64,000 bases of DNA, from assembly GCF_016586165.1 (NCBI RefSeq), contig NZ_BCPR01000006.1, positions 1 to 64,000 of the forward strand. The letters are read 5' to 3'. The notes below the pieces were generated by a model, which searched no databases, was not told the origin of the DNA, and was given only the letters and a program-made list of their open reading frames with translations. Position numbers and translations under genes: made by a program. This document shows, piece after piece, positions 23,395 through 32,465 of the stretch (its first letter is position 1; the number at the start of each line of letters is the position of its first letter). Source of the DNA: Dyella sp. EPa41 (GTDB taxonomy: Bacteria; Pseudomonadota; Gammaproteobacteria; Xanthomonadales; Rhodanobacteraceae).

Positions 23395-25284
23395 ATGAGC
23401 AGTCGCTACAACGCCGCCGACATCGAAGTCCTTTCTGGCCTTGACCCGGTCAAGCGCCGCCCGGGCATGTACACCGACACCTCCCGCCCGAACCACCTGG
23501 CGCAGGAAGTGATCGACAACTCGGTGGACGAGGCCCTGGCCGGCCACGCCAAGTCGCTGGAAGTGATCGTCCACACCGACGGCTCGGTGGAGGTCACCGA
23601 CGACGGCCGCGGCATGCCGGTGGATATCCACCCGGAAGAAGGCGTGCCGGGCGTCGAGCTGATCCTCACGCGCCTGCATGCGGGCGGCAAGTTCTCCGGC
23701 AAGAACTACAACTTCTCCGGCGGCCTGCACGGCGTGGGCGTGTCGGTGGTGAACGCGCTGTCCAACCGCGTGGAAGTGACCATCCGCCGCGATGGCAACG
23801 AATACCGCATGGCCTTCGAGAACGGCGATCGCGCCAGCGAGCTCGAAGTGATCGGCACGGTGCCCAAGAAGAAGACCGGCACCACGGTGCGCTTCTGGGC
23901 CGATCCCAAGTACTTCGACTCGCCGAAGATCTCGCTGGGCAAGCTGCGCCACCTGCTGCGCGCCAAGGCCGTGCTGTGCGCCGGCCTCAGCGTGAAGCTG
24001 GTTGACGAGGCCACCGGCGAGGTCAACGAGTGGTACTACGAGGACGGCCTGCGCGATTACCTGCGCGATGAGCTGTCCGGTGCCGAGGCGATCCCGGCCG
24101 AACTGTTCGTGCATCACGTGCAGCGCGAGGCCGACGGCCTCGACGTGGCGCTGGCCTGGGTGCCGGAAGGCGAACTGGTGCAGGAAAGCTACGTCAACCT
24201 GATTCCCACCGCGCAGGGCGGCACCCACGTGAACGGCCTGCGCTCGGGCCTCACCAATGCCATCCGCGAGTTTTGCGACATCCGCAACCTGCTGCCGCGT
24301 GGCGTGAAGCTGGCGCCGGAAGACGTGTGGGAGCGCCTGGCCTTCGTGCTGTCGGCCAAGCTGCAGGATCCGCAGTTCGCCGGCCAGACCAAGGAACGCC
24401 TGTCCTCGCGCAACGCCGCGGGCATGGTGGAAGGGGTCATCCACGACGCCTTCAGCCTGTGGCTCAACCAGCACGTGGATCTCGGCGAGCGCATCGCCCA
24501 GCTCGCCATCGAGCGCGCCAGCGCGCGCCTGAAGGCCGCCAAGCAGGTGGTGCGCAAGAAGATCACCCAGGGCCCCGCCCTGCCCGGCAAGCTCGCCGAC
24601 TGCACCGCCACCGACCTCACCCGCACCGAGCTGTTCCTGGTGGAAGGCGACTCGGCCGGCGGCAGCGCCAAGCAGGCACGCGACAAGGAGTTCCAGGCGA
24701 TCCTGCCGCTGCGCGGCAAGATCCTCAACACCTGGGAAGTGGAGTCGGGCTCGGTGCTCGCTTCCGAAGAAGTGCACAACCTCGCCGTGGCCATCGGCTG
24801 CGACCCGGGCAAGGACGATCTCTCGGGCCTGCGCTACGGCAAGGTCATCATCCTCGCCGACGCGGATTCGGATGGCCTGCACATCGCCACGCTGCTGAGC
24901 GCGCTGTTCCTCAGGCACTTCCCGGCGCTGGTGCGCGAGGGCCACGTGTTCGTGGCCATGCCGCCCTTGTTCCGCGTGGACGTGGGCAAGCAGGTGTTCT
25001 ACTGCCTGGACGAGAACGAAAAGAACGCGATGCTCGAGCGCATCCAGCGCGAGAAAATGAAGGGCCAGGTCAGTACCACGCGCTTCAAGGGCCTGGGCGA
25101 GATGAACCCGGCGCAGCTGCGCGAGTCAACCATCCATCCTGACACCCGCCGCCTGGTGCAGCTCACCGTCGACACCGACGACGGCACCACCAAGCTGATG
25201 GACATGCTGCTGGCCAAGAAGCGCGCCGGCGACCGCAAGGCCTGGCTGGAAGAAAAGGGCGACCTGGCCACGCTGGAAGTCTGA
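23395..25284 (+). CDS. parE: DNA topoisomerase IV subunit B
   Basis: ATPase subunit that, with ParC, decatenates daughter chromosomes. The 629 residues have the GHKL ATPase motifs (DNSVDEALAG, DDGRGMPVD, GGLHGVGVSVVNALS) and a TOPRIM domain with VEGDSAGGSAKQ and DADSDGLHIATLL. The last reads SDGLH rather than the VDGAH of GyrB, so this is ParE. The ATG giving MSSRYNAADIEV is used; an upstream ATG would add 19 residues without similarity. parC is not adjacent. Confidence 0.97.
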   Translation: MSSRYNAADIEVLSGLDPVKRRPGMYTDTSRPNHLAQEVIDNSVDEALAGHAKSLEVIVHTDGSVEVTDDGRGMPVDIHPEEGVPGVELILTRLHAGGKFSGKNYNFSGGLHGVGVSVVNALSNRVEVTIRRDGNEYRMAFENGDRASELEVIGTVPKKKTGTTVRFWADPKYFDSPKISLGKLRHLLRAKAVLCAGLSVKLVDEATGEVNEWYYEDGLRDYLRDELSGAEAIPAELFVHHVQREADGLDVALAWVPEGELVQESYVNLIPTAQGGTHVNGLRSGLTNAIREFCDIRNLLPRGVKLAPEDVWERLAFVLSAKLQDPQFAGQTKERLSSRNAAGMVEGVIHDAFSLWLNQHVDLGERIAQLAIERASARLKAAKQVVRKKITQGPALPGKLADCTATDLTRTELFLVEGDSAGGSAKQARDKEFQAILPLRGKILNTWEVESGSVLASEEVHNLAVAIGCDPGKDDLSGLRYGKVIILADADSDGLHIATLLSALFLRHFPALVREGHVFVAMPPLFRVDVGKQVFYCLDENEKNAMLERIQREKMKGQVSTTRFKGLGEMNPAQLRESTIHPDTRRLVQLTVDTDDGTTKLMDMLLAKKRAGDRKAWLEEKGDLATLEV

Positions 25285-25349
25285 AGCTCCTGGCTCCGCT
25301 GGAAGTCTGAAGCTCCCGGCTCCGCTGGAAGTCTGAAGCTCCTGGCTCC
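25272..25349. repeat. Triplicated 26-bp tandem repeat across the parE stop codon
   Basis: The unit GCTGGAAGTCTGAAGCTCC... starts at 25272, 25298 and 25324 with one base change in the middle copy. The first copy contains the end of parE including its stop, so the 3' end of the gene has been tandemly duplicated outward. Confidence 0.9.
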
Positions 25350-25481
25350 CTCTCCCCTCCGGGGAGAGGGCTGGGGTGAGGGCTCATTCTTGCGATAAGG
25401 CCGGTTCAAAGCCCGCTCTCGTGCAGCGCCACCGCGAGCACCCACCCCTCGCCTCAATCCTCTCCCCAGAGGGGAGAGGAA
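25348..25481. repeat. CCTCTCCCC/GGGGAGAGG palindromic repeat pair
   Basis: Two short palindromes, CCCTCTCCCC-TCC-GGGGAGAGGG (25348-25370) and CCTCTCCCC-AGA-GGGGAGAGG (25461-25481), each form a hairpin and are flanked inside by GGGTGAGGG and CCCACCCCTCG. Such C/G-rich palindromes are common intergenic repeats in proteobacteria. The first may act as a terminator for parE. Confidence 0.75.
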
Positions 25482-25540
25482 GACATCGCGCACTGATCGA
25501 CGTCAACGCCCCTCTCACACCCCGGGGCTAGACTGCCTGG

Positions 25541-26611
25541 ATGCACACCGCCTGGACCCGCCAAGCCGTCCAAGTCCTCGAGTCCGAAGCGAACCGCTCG
25601 GCCGACACGCATCTGATCCGCCTGGATCTCCCCGCCTTCCCTGGCATCCCGCTGTACCTGAAGGACGAATCCGTCCACCCCACCGGCAGCCTCAAGCATC
25701 GCCTCGCGCGCTCGCTGTTCCTGTACGCCATCTGCAACGGCTGGCTGCAGGCGGACCAGCCCGTGGTGGAAGCCTCCAGCGGCAGCACCGCCATTTCCGA
25801 GGCGTATTTCGCCCGCCTGCTCGGCTTGCCCTTTTTCGCGGTGATGCCGCGCAGCACCTCGCGGGACAAGGTGGCGCAGATCGAGTTCTTCGGCGGCCAC
25901 TGCCATTTCATCGATGACACCGACGTCTACGGCGCCGCACAGCGCCTCGCTACGGCGCTTGGCGGTCACTACATGGACCAGTTCACCTACGCCGAGCGCG
26001 CCACCGACTGGCGCGGCAACAACAACATCGCCGAATCCATCTTCCGCCAGATGCAGCGCGAGCCCGATCCGGATCCCCGCTGGATCGTCGTACCCGCGGG
26101 CACGGGCGGCACCTCGGCCACCATCGGTCGCTATATCCGCTATCGCTCCGCACAGCACGCGCCCGTGCGCCTCGCCGTCGTGGATCCGGAACATTCGGTG
26201 TTCTACGACTATTACAACTGTCGCGACACCAGCCTGCAGTTGAGCCGCGGCTCGCGCATCGAAGGCATCGGTCGTCCACGCGTGGAGCCTTCGTTCCTGC
26301 CCAGCGTCATCGACCGCATGATGCGCGTGCCGGACGCCGCCTCCATCGCCGCGCTACGCCTGCTTGAACACTTGCTGGGTCGCCGCTGCGGGGGCTCGAC
26401 CGGTACCAACCTGGTCGGCGCCCTGCAGCTCATGGCCGAATTGCGCGAGACCGGGGAACGAGGCCCGGTGGTCACGCTGATCTGCGACGGCGGCGATCGC
26501 TATCGCTGCTCGTACTACAACGACGAATGGATCACTTCCGAAGGGCTGGACCTCGCACCCCAGCTCGCGCGCCTGGAGGCCATCGTGCGCGACGGCCGCT
26601 GGATCGACTGA
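25541..26611 (+). CDS. PLP-dependent cysteine synthase-family protein (Cds1-like)
   Basis: A fold-type II PLP enzyme. The PLP lysine is K52 in [11 protein letters not shown], followed by the SSGSTAIS substrate loop and the glycine-rich phosphate site [14 protein letters not shown]. It differs from CysK/CysM: the N-terminus is short, the substrate loop reads [10 protein letters not shown] rather than TSGNTG, and the tail (about 290-356) carries a [14 protein letters not shown] segment. These features resemble the Cds1-type L-cysteine desulfhydrases, which release sulfide, pyruvate and ammonia from cysteine, but substrate cannot be fixed from sequence. The next gene starts 62 bases later on the same strand. 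Confidence 0.82.
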   Translation: MHTAWTRQAVQVLESEANRSADTHLIRLDLPAFPGIPLYLKDESVHPTGSLKHRLARSLFLYAICNGWLQADQPVVEASSGSTAISEAYFARLLGLPFFAVMPRSTSRDKVAQIEFFGGHCHFIDDTDVYGAAQRLATALGGHYMDQFTYAERATDWRGNNNIAESIFRQMQREPDPDPRWIVVPAGTGGTSATIGRYIRYRSAQHAPVRLAVVDPEHSVFYDYYNCRDTSLQLSRGSRIEGIGRPRVEPSFLPSVIDRMMRVPDAASIAALRLLEHLLGRRCGGSTGTNLVGALQLMAELRETGERGPVVTLICDGGDRYRCSYYNDEWITSEGLDLAPQLARLEAIVRDGRWID

Positions 26612-26673
26612 CCGGGTTTCCCACCGCTCCGCCATGGCGTTATCTTGATGGCTCCCCACCATCGGACGGCGCC

Positions 26674-27195
26674 ATGTCCCTGCTGCCACCCATCGACCTG
26701 AAGCGCTGGATCGACGAACACCGCCATTTGCTCAAGCCGCCCGTGGGCAACAAATGCATCGTCGATGGCGACTTCATCATCATGATCGTGGGCGGCCCCA
26801 ACGCGCGCACCGACTATCACTACGACGAAGGCCCCGAGTTCTTCTACCAGATCGAAGGCGAGATGGTGTTGAAGGTGCAGGACGAAGGCGTCGCACGCGA
26901 TATTCCGCTCCGCGCCGGCGAGTTGTTCTATTTGCCGCCTTGCGTGCCGCACTCGCCGCAACGCATGCCCGAGTCCATCGGGCTGGTGATCGAACGGCGC
27001 CGGTTGGCTGGTGAAAAGGATGGCTTGCTGTGGTTCTGCGAACGCTGCAACCACAAGCTGTATGAAGAGTACTTCACGCTAGACAGCATCGAGCATGATT
27101 TCCCGCCGGTGTTCGAACGCTTCTATCGCTCGATCGATGCGCGCACCTGCGAGCAGTGCGGGCATCTCAACCCGGCGCCAGCGAAGTACGGCTGA
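26674..27195 (+). CDS. nbaC: 3-hydroxyanthranilate 3,4-dioxygenase
   Basis: Opens the ring of 3-hydroxyanthranilate in the kynurenine route to quinolinate and NAD. The 173-residue cupin has iron ligands H49, E55 and H93 and substrate residues R45, R97 and E107. The bacterial C-terminal rubredoxin-like iron site is complete (C122, C125, C159, C162). I use the ATG giving [12 protein letters not shown]. No other kynurenine gene (kmo, kynU, tdo) is nearby; the gene stands behind a cysteine-synthase-like gene. Confidence 0.94.
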   Translation: MSLLPPIDLKRWIDEHRHLLKPPVGNKCIVDGDFIIMIVGGPNARTDYHYDEGPEFFYQIEGEMVLKVQDEGVARDIPLRAGELFYLPPCVPHSPQRMPESIGLVIERRRLAGEKDGLLWFCERCNHKLYEEYFTLDSIEHDFPPVFERFYRSIDARTCEQCGHLNPAPAKYG

Positions 27196-27621
27196 CCAGC
27201 ACATTGTTCCGAGCCCGCTTGCCTTGTGGGAGCGCACCCTGTGCGCGACGGGTGACGCCGCAGTCACGGCATCGGATCAACATTTATCGACCGCATGGAG
27301 GCGCATGCACTCCGTATGGCTGCATATTGCCTTGACGTTGTCGCCCACAGGGTGCGCTCCCACGGGGCAATTCTGTCGGGATTGCAACCTTAGTCGCAGC
27401 GTTGATCGCGCACTGGGTGCGCTCCTACAAAAAAAGCAGACCCGCGGGCCCAAGGCGGAGCCGTGGTCATTTCCATGCCATGCGGCGCAGCGATGGATCA
27501 GCCTGACGCAGGTCGCGCGCAGGGTGCGCACCCACGAGAGGCCTGCCTGTCGCGTTGACGGCGTCGGTGGCGACGCCCATCGCGTACTGGGTGCGCTCCT
27601 ACAACGGAGCGTGAAGCCTGC
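27196..27621. repeat. Intergenic region filled with REP-like arms
   Basis: Between convergent nbaC and the Nudix gene there is no gene. I count five REP-like arms in mixed orientation: near 27229-27249 (GGAGCGCACCCTGTGCGCGA), 27343-27362 (inverted), 27405-27425 (inverted), 27514-27533 (diverged) and 27581-27600 (inverted). They look like successive insertions or decayed pairs. Confidence 0.8.
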
Positions 27622-28152
27622 TCAGCGCTGCAGCCATTTCCATGCCATGCGGCGCAGGGATTCATCGCTTTGCGGGTCGTCGGCAATCTGCCGGATCGGG
27701 CGCCATGCGAGCGCGTGGGACTCTTCGCTGACGACAAACGCTTCGCTGGCGCCCGCGCGCACGACATAGCGCACGTCGTAATGCCAATGTTCGGGTTCGG
27801 CTCCACGCGCGGGGATGCGGTGGCGGTCGAGATCGAACGGTGCCGGCTCGACGCTCAGGCCAACGATGCCCGACTCCTCCTCGGCCTCGCGCAGCGCGAC
27901 GCGCGCGAGGTCCACATCCCCATCGGCGTGGCCACCCAGCTGCAACCAGCGCCCGAGCTTGCGGTGATGGGTCAGCAGCACGCGCTCGTTGTCGGCGCTC
28001 ACCAGCCAGGCGGAGCCGGTGAAATGGGCCTCCACCGATTCGCGACGGAAGCGGTGTTCGCCGCCATCGAGCAGCTCGATGAAATGCGATACGTCCTTTT
28101 CCTCCGGCCAGCGCCGACCGTATTGCTGGAATTGCTCTGTCAACCTGTGCAT
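27622..28152 (-). CDS. Nudix hydrolase
   Basis: A nucleoside-diphosphate-X pyrophosphatase of unknown substrate, 176 residues from MHRLTEQFQQY. The Nudix box begins at G74 (GGHADGDVDL) and ends REAEEESGI (about 88-96), with the catalytic glutamates in place. A GRWLQLGGHADG strand precedes it. An upstream ATG in the same frame would add 16 residues that do not look conserved. It faces the permease genes across about 240 bases. Confidence 0.88.
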   Translation of the reverse strand: MHRLTEQFQQYGRRWPEEKDVSHFIELLDGGEHRFRRESVEAHFTGSAWLVSADNERVLLTHHRKLGRWLQLGGHADGDVDLARVALREAEEESGIVGLSVEPAPFDLDRHRIPARGAEPEHWHYDVRYVVRAGASEAFVVSEESHALAWRPIRQIADDPQSDESLRRMAWKWLQR

Positions 28153-28395
28153 GGATGCATCCCGACCGATCACCGAACGCCGCCTCGAGGCAGGCGGCAA
28201 ACACCGATTATTTCAGGACTTCCCCCGCCGCGCATCGCCCTGCGAGGCTCCCGCGGCCCGACCGCAGTGCAACTTGTATGCCCGCACCCCGCTGGGCTAT
28301 GGTGCCCCGTCGTTGCCGGGGTAGCGACGAGTGGACCGTGACGTTTGGCACGGTCATAAGCGGTAAGAACGACCACAAGGCGGTAGGGGAGAAAC

Positions 28396-29946
28396 ATGCT
28401 GAAAAACCTGTTCGCGACGCATCCGATCCAGGCGTCGCCGCACGTCGACGCGGGCGAGTTGCCGCACGACAGCCTGCAAGGCGAGGCCAGCCTCAAGCGC
28501 GTACTCACCGCGCGTCATCTGGTCATGCTGGGCATCGGCGCCGTGATCGGCGCAGGTATTTTCGTCATCACCGGCCAGGCCGCCGCGGAACACGCCGGCC
28601 CCGCCCTGATCATCAGCTTCATCGTCGCCGGCATCGCCTGCGCCTTCGCGGGCCTGTGCTACGCCGAATTCGCCGCGATGATCCCGGTTTCCGGCAGCGC
28701 CTACGCCTACTCGTACGCCACCCTCGGCGAAATCGTCGCTTGGTTCATCGGCTGGAACCTGGTCCTCGAATACCTCTTCGCGGTCGCCACCGTGGCGGCG
28801 GGCTGGTCGGGCTATTTCAACGAGTGCCTCTCCATCCTCAGCCATTGGACGGGGCTGTCGCTGTCGCTGCCCGACAGCCTGGCCTCGGCGCCGCTCGCGT
28901 TCATGGATGGCAGCCAGATTGAACACCTGAAGGCCGGCCAGCATGTGATCGCGAAGTTCTCCGAGCATTTCTTCCTGGTCAGCACCAACACCATCATCAA
29001 CCTGCCGGCCATCCTGATCGTGTCCGCGCTGACGATGCTGTGCTATCGCGGCATCACGCAGTCGACCTTCGTCAACTCGATCATCGTGGCGATCAAGGTG
29101 ATCGTGATTTTGCTGTTCCTGGTGTTCGCCTTCCGCTTCATCGATCCTTCGAACTGGCATCCGTTCATCCCGCCGGAAGAAGGTCCCGGCCGCTTCGGCA
29201 CCAGCGGCATCTTCCGCGCCGCCGTGCTGGTGTTCTTCTCCTACGTCGGTTTCGACGCGGTGTCGACCGCGGCCGGCGAAGCCAAGAACCCGCAGCGCGA
29301 CATGCCCATCGGCATCCTGGGCTCGCTCCTCATCTGCACCATTCTGTACATCGCCATGGCGCTGACCCTCACCGGCATCGCCCCGTACCGGATGCTGGGC
29401 ACGCCCGAACCGGTGGCCACCGCGCTGAGCATCCATCCCGAACTCAACTGGCTGAAGGCGATCGTCTCGTTCGGCGCGCTGGCCGGCCTCAGCTCGGTGA
29501 TCCTGGTGATGCTGCTGGGCACCTCGCGCATCTTCTTCAGCATGGCGAAGGACGGCCTGCTGTCGAAGACCATTTCGCGCGTGCATGCCAAGCACCGTAC
29601 CCCGCACGTCGCCACCATCATCGCCGGCGTTTCCGCGCTGGTGCTCGCCGGCCTGTTCCCGGTCAGCATCCTGGGCGAGCTGGTGTCGATGGGCACCCTG
29701 CTGGCCTTCACCACCGTGTGCATCGGCGTGCTGATCCTTCGCTACACCCGTCCGGAGCTGCCGCGCTCGTTCCGCGTGCCGGGCATCTGGGTGGTGAGCA
29801 TCCTGGGTTCGGTGATCTGCCTGTACCTGTTCTGGCAGTCGTTCCGCGCCAACTGGCCGCTGATGGTGGGCTGGACCGCGTTCGGCATGCTGATCTATTT
29901 CTTCTATGGGTATTCCCATAGCAAGCTCCGCAAGCAAAACTCCTGA
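28396..29946 (+). CDS. APC-family amino acid permease (first of a tandem pair)
   Basis: A 12-14 helix transporter of the APC superfamily, close to the cationic-amino-acid-transporter-like YfnA/YhdG group. In 516 residues helix 1 has the GIGAVIGAGIFVITGQAA substrate motif, and the loop FVGFDAVSTAAGEAKNPQRD is typical. Substrate cannot be read from sequence. It is followed after 84 bases by a paralog with the same helix-1 and FLIGWN-type motifs, with a terminator between them, so the two may be expressed separately. Confidence 0.9.
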   Translation: MLKNLFATHPIQASPHVDAGELPHDSLQGEASLKRVLTARHLVMLGIGAVIGAGIFVITGQAAAEHAGPALIISFIVAGIACAFAGLCYAEFAAMIPVSGSAYAYSYATLGEIVAWFIGWNLVLEYLFAVATVAAGWSGYFNECLSILSHWTGLSLSLPDSLASAPLAFMDGSQIEHLKAGQHVIAKFSEHFFLVSTNTIINLPAILIVSALTMLCYRGITQSTFVNSIIVAIKVIVILLFLVFAFRFIDPSNWHPFIPPEEGPGRFGTSGIFRAAVLVFFSYVGFDAVSTAAGEAKNPQRDMPIGILGSLLICTILYIAMALTLTGIAPYRMLGTPEPVATALSIHPELNWLKAIVSFGALAGLSSVILVMLLGTSRIFFSMAKDGLLSKTISRVHAKHRTPHVATIIAGVSALVLAGLFPVSILGELVSMGTLLAFTTVCIGVLILRYTRPELPRSFRVPGIWVVSILGSVICLYLFWQSFRANWPLMVGWTAFGMLIYFFYGYSHSKLRKQNS

Positions 29947-29958
29947 TCCGACACACGA

Positions 29959-29981
29959 AGGGCCGGCCCAGTGCCGGCCCT
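29959..29981 (+). terminator. Hairpin terminator after the first permease gene
   Basis: AGGGCCGGC (29959-29967) and GCCGGCCCT (29973-29981) make a 9-bp stem with a 5-base loop, followed by the weak T-tract TCTCGTT. It lies 12 bases beyond the stop codon. Confidence 0.7.
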
Positions 29982-30030
29982 CTCGTTATGACCGGGGGCG
30001 ATGACGGCCCCAGCTTCACCAGGTTGACGC

Positions 30031-31503
30031 ATGCTCAAACAGCTACTCGCCCGCAAGACCGACTTTTCCGACGCCGACGACACCTCCCACGGCCCTACCC
30101 TGCGCCGCACGCTCGGCCCCTGGGGCATCACGGCCCTCGGCATCGGCGCCGTGATCGGCACCGGCATCTTCGTGGTCACCGGCCAGGCTGCCGCGGAACA
30201 CGCGGGCCCGGCGGTGCTGATCTCATTCGTCCTGGCGGCGATCTGCAGCGGCTTCACCGCGCTGTGCTACGCCGAATTCGCCACGCTGATCCCTATCTCG
30301 GGCAGCTCCTATTCCTACGCGTACGCGACGCTGGGTGAGCTGGTGGCCTGGTTCATCGGCTGGAACATGGTGCTGGAATACGGCATCTCCGCCTCCGCGG
30401 TGGCCGCCAGTTGGACCGGCTATTTCACCAGCCTGCTCGACCAGCTCGGCATTCATCTGCCGCAGGCGCTGACCGAGGCGCCGCTGGCCTTCACCGATGG
30501 GCACCTGGTCGCAACCGGCCACATCATGAACCTGCCGGCGGTGGCGATCGTGCTGGCGCTCACCTGGCTCTGCTACGTCGGCATCCGCGAATCGTCGGGC
30601 CTGAACGTGCTGATGGTGGGCCTCAAGGTCGGCCTGATCATCATCGTGGTGGTCGCCGGCTATCGCTACATCGATCCGTCGAACTGGCATCCGTTCATTC
30701 CGGAAAACCAGGGGCCCGGCAAGTACGGCTGGTCCGGCATCATGCGCGGCGCGGCCATGGTGTTCTTCGCCTATATCGGCTTCGAAGCGACATCGACCGC
30801 CGCGCAGGAATGCAAGAACCCGCAGCGTGATCTCCCGTTCGGCACGCTGGTGTCGCTGGTGATCTGCACCATCCTCTATCTTGCGATGGCTGCCGTGCTG
30901 ACGGGCCTGGCCTCGTATACGGACCTGGGCACCAGCGAACCGGTGGTCACCGCCATCAAGGGCCATCCGCAGCTGGGCTGGCTGCGCACGGTGGTGGAAA
31001 TCGGCGCGCTGATCGGCCTGTCCTCGGTGATCCTGGTGATGATCATCGCGCAGCCACGCATCTTCATGATCATGTCGCGCGACGGCCTTCTGCCGAAGGT
31101 GTTCAACCGCATCCATCCCAAGCACCGCACGCCGCACATCAATACGGTGATCACTGGCGTCGGCATCGCGATCCTGGCGGCGGTATTCCCGCTCGACCTG
31201 CTGGCCGACCTGACGTCGATGGGCACGCTGATCGCGTTCGTCGCGGTATGCGCGGGCGTGTTGATCCTTCGCTATACGTCGCCGGAGCTGCACCGCGGTT
31301 TCCGCGTGCCGTGGGCGTGGGTGATCTGCCCTGCCGGCGTGATCAGCTGCCTGGCCCTGCTGGCCTTCATGAGCTGGTTCAACTGGCTGCTGATGATCGT
31401 CTGGACCGCCATGGGGCTGGCCATCTACTTCGGCTACGGCATCCGCCACAGCCGCCTCCACCGCCAGCCCGTCCGCCAAAATTCGGATTCTTCGGCGATC
31501 TGA
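30031..31503 (+). CDS. APC-family amino acid permease (second of a tandem pair)
   Basis: A 490-residue paralog of the preceding permease. Shared landmarks are the GIGAVIGTGIFVVTGQAAAEHAG start, LCYAEFATLIPISGSSYSY, WFIGWNMVLEYG, SNWHPFIP and ECKNPQRDLPFG. A change from AGEAKNPQ to AQECKNPQ and different central loops show the copies are old and perhaps differ in substrate. Three hairpins follow its stop codon. Confidence 0.9.
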   Translation: MLKQLLARKTDFSDADDTSHGPTLRRTLGPWGITALGIGAVIGTGIFVVTGQAAAEHAGPAVLISFVLAAICSGFTALCYAEFATLIPISGSSYSYAYATLGELVAWFIGWNMVLEYGISASAVAASWTGYFTSLLDQLGIHLPQALTEAPLAFTDGHLVATGHIMNLPAVAIVLALTWLCYVGIRESSGLNVLMVGLKVGLIIIVVVAGYRYIDPSNWHPFIPENQGPGKYGWSGIMRGAAMVFFAYIGFEATSTAAQECKNPQRDLPFGTLVSLVICTILYLAMAAVLTGLASYTDLGTSEPVVTAIKGHPQLGWLRTVVEIGALIGLSSVILVMIIAQPRIFMIMSRDGLLPKVFNRIHPKHRTPHINTVITGVGIAILAAVFPLDLLADLTSMGTLIAFVAVCAGVLILRYTSPELHRGFRVPWAWVICPAGVISCLALLAFMSWFNWLLMIVWTAMGLAIYFGYGIRHSRLHRQPVRQNSDSSAI

Positions 31504-31521
31504 CGCCAACTTCGCCGAAAC

Positions 31522-31549
31522 CGCCGGGTGACCGATGCCCCACCCGGCG
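31522..31549 (+). terminator. Hairpin after the second permease gene
   Basis: CGCCGGGTG (31522-31530) pairs with CACCCGGCG (31541-31549) around a 10-base loop, 18 bases past the stop codon. No T-tract follows, so it is a weak terminator or an mRNA 3'-end stabiliser. Confidence 0.5.
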
Positions 31550-31588
31550 TAACGAATGAAAGGTCCCTATGGAGCATTCGTGAGGCGC

Positions 31589-31674
31589 AGTCTCGAATAC
31601 AACGATAAGTTATTGTTTTTTATCGTTTTAACGAGACTTTTTCGATAAAATTTTGGGGCCGCCAGGCCCCAAAA
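31589..31674. terminator. Two stacked hairpins in an AT-rich patch
   Basis: Hairpin one pairs AGTCTCG (31589-31595) and AACGATAA (31601-31608) with TTATCGTT (31620-31627) and CGAGACT (31632-31638) and is followed by TTTT on the plus strand. Hairpin two is a perfect 10-bp stem TTTTGGGGCC-GCCA-GGCCCCAAAA (31651-31674). The patch is strikingly AT-rich for this genome. It can end plus-strand transcription from the permeases. Confidence 0.65.
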
Positions 31675-31958
31675 CCGCCCTCCAGGAGTATCATCTGTGC
31701 TCCGTGGGTTGATCACTTGGCAGTGGGCCCCGGATTGCCGCCCGGCGCGTCAGGCGGGTCAGCTCCTCGGCCTGACGCGTCTGGGCAGCATCTTCTACTC
31801 ACCGAGTTCTTCGGTTCGAGTACTTCCTCACTTGCATAAAGATCACGCGAAGATCAGGTCAGCGCGGTGTTGTCGCGTCCTCGCCTGTGCGATGCCATGG
31901 ATGCGCATGCTGCGTGCGCGCCGCGCTCATGCGCGTTTTTCCATCGCCACAAAACAAG
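31675..31958. other. Structured non-coding region, possible small RNA
   Basis: No convincing gene. A perfect 10-bp hairpin pairs CGCGTCAGGC (31746-31755) with GCCTGACGCG (31770-31779), and a small ACCGA-GTTCT-TCGGT hairpin lies at 31801-31815. A GTG at 31697 has an AGGAG box 9 bases before it, but its frame runs through the HiPIP terminator and has no protein signal. A structured RNA is possible; none of the common RNA families (6S, SRP, tmRNA, RNase P) is recognised. Confidence 0.3.
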
Positions 31959-31980
31959 AAGGCCGGCAATGCCGGCCTTC
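31959..31980 (-). terminator. Intrinsic terminator of the HiPIP gene
   Basis: AAGGCCGGC-AATG-CCGGCCTT type stem of 9-10 bp. On the minus strand it is followed by CTTGTTTTG, and it lies 24 bases past the HiPIP stop. Confidence 0.8.
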
Positions 31981-32003
31981 GCGTCGAACCCATGTCGGAA
32001 GCT

Positions 32004-32339
32004 TCAGGCTTTCTTCGGCGCGTGCGACACGCACCAGCCCTTCGCGTTGACCGACTTGCCCGGGAACAACTGGCACGGACCGTAGCCCGACGCGCCGCCG
32101 CTGTAGAACTGGCAGTTGGCGCAGGTGTCGCCGGCCTTGTGCTTCGCATCGCTCGTCTTGCTGGCGTCTTCGACGTAACCGAGGGCCTTCGCCGTCGGAT
32201 CGGACTCAGCCACATGCGGAAGGTCCGCGGCGCGCGCGAAGCGCGGCAGGCCGCCGCCAATCACCACGGCGGCCGCTGCAGTCCCGGCTGCGGCCTTGAG
32301 AAAGCGACGACGCGATTCGATATCTTTTTCATGCGACAT
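32004..32339 (-). CDS. High-potential iron-sulfur protein (HiPIP), Tat-exported
   Basis: A small periplasmic electron carrier with one [4Fe-4S] cluster. The 111-residue precursor begins with a Tat signal (SRRRFLKAAAG, then a hydrophobic run and ARAA cleavage region near 36-39). The mature part has the four cluster cysteines C73, C76, C89 and C103 in the HiPIP spacing, with GYGPCQLFPGK and GWCVSH. A GGAGG box stands 7 bases before the ATG at 32339, which decides the start. The gene is divergent from mtnB. Confidence 0.93.
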   Translation of the reverse strand: MSHEKDIESRRRFLKAAAGTAAAAVVIGGGLPRFARAADLPHVAESDPTAKALGYVEDASKTSDAKHKAGDTCANCQFYSGGASGYGPCQLFPGKSVNAKGWCVSHAPKKA

Positions 32340-32465
32340 TGGTCCAACCTCCGTCCGTAAAAATACCCGCCACGCCCGTGGCAGATCTGACAACATGCTA
32401 CTAGCCTCACGGATAAGTCGTGAGAACGAATCGCATTTTCGGCATTGGGCGTGAAATCGACGTGG

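Noticed and set aside
31697-32050. A GTG-started 117-codon frame with an AGGAG box downstream of the permeases
   Set aside because: It runs through the HiPIP terminator hairpin and into the HiPIP coding region on the other strand, and its sequence has no protein-like conservation; the region fits structured RNA better.
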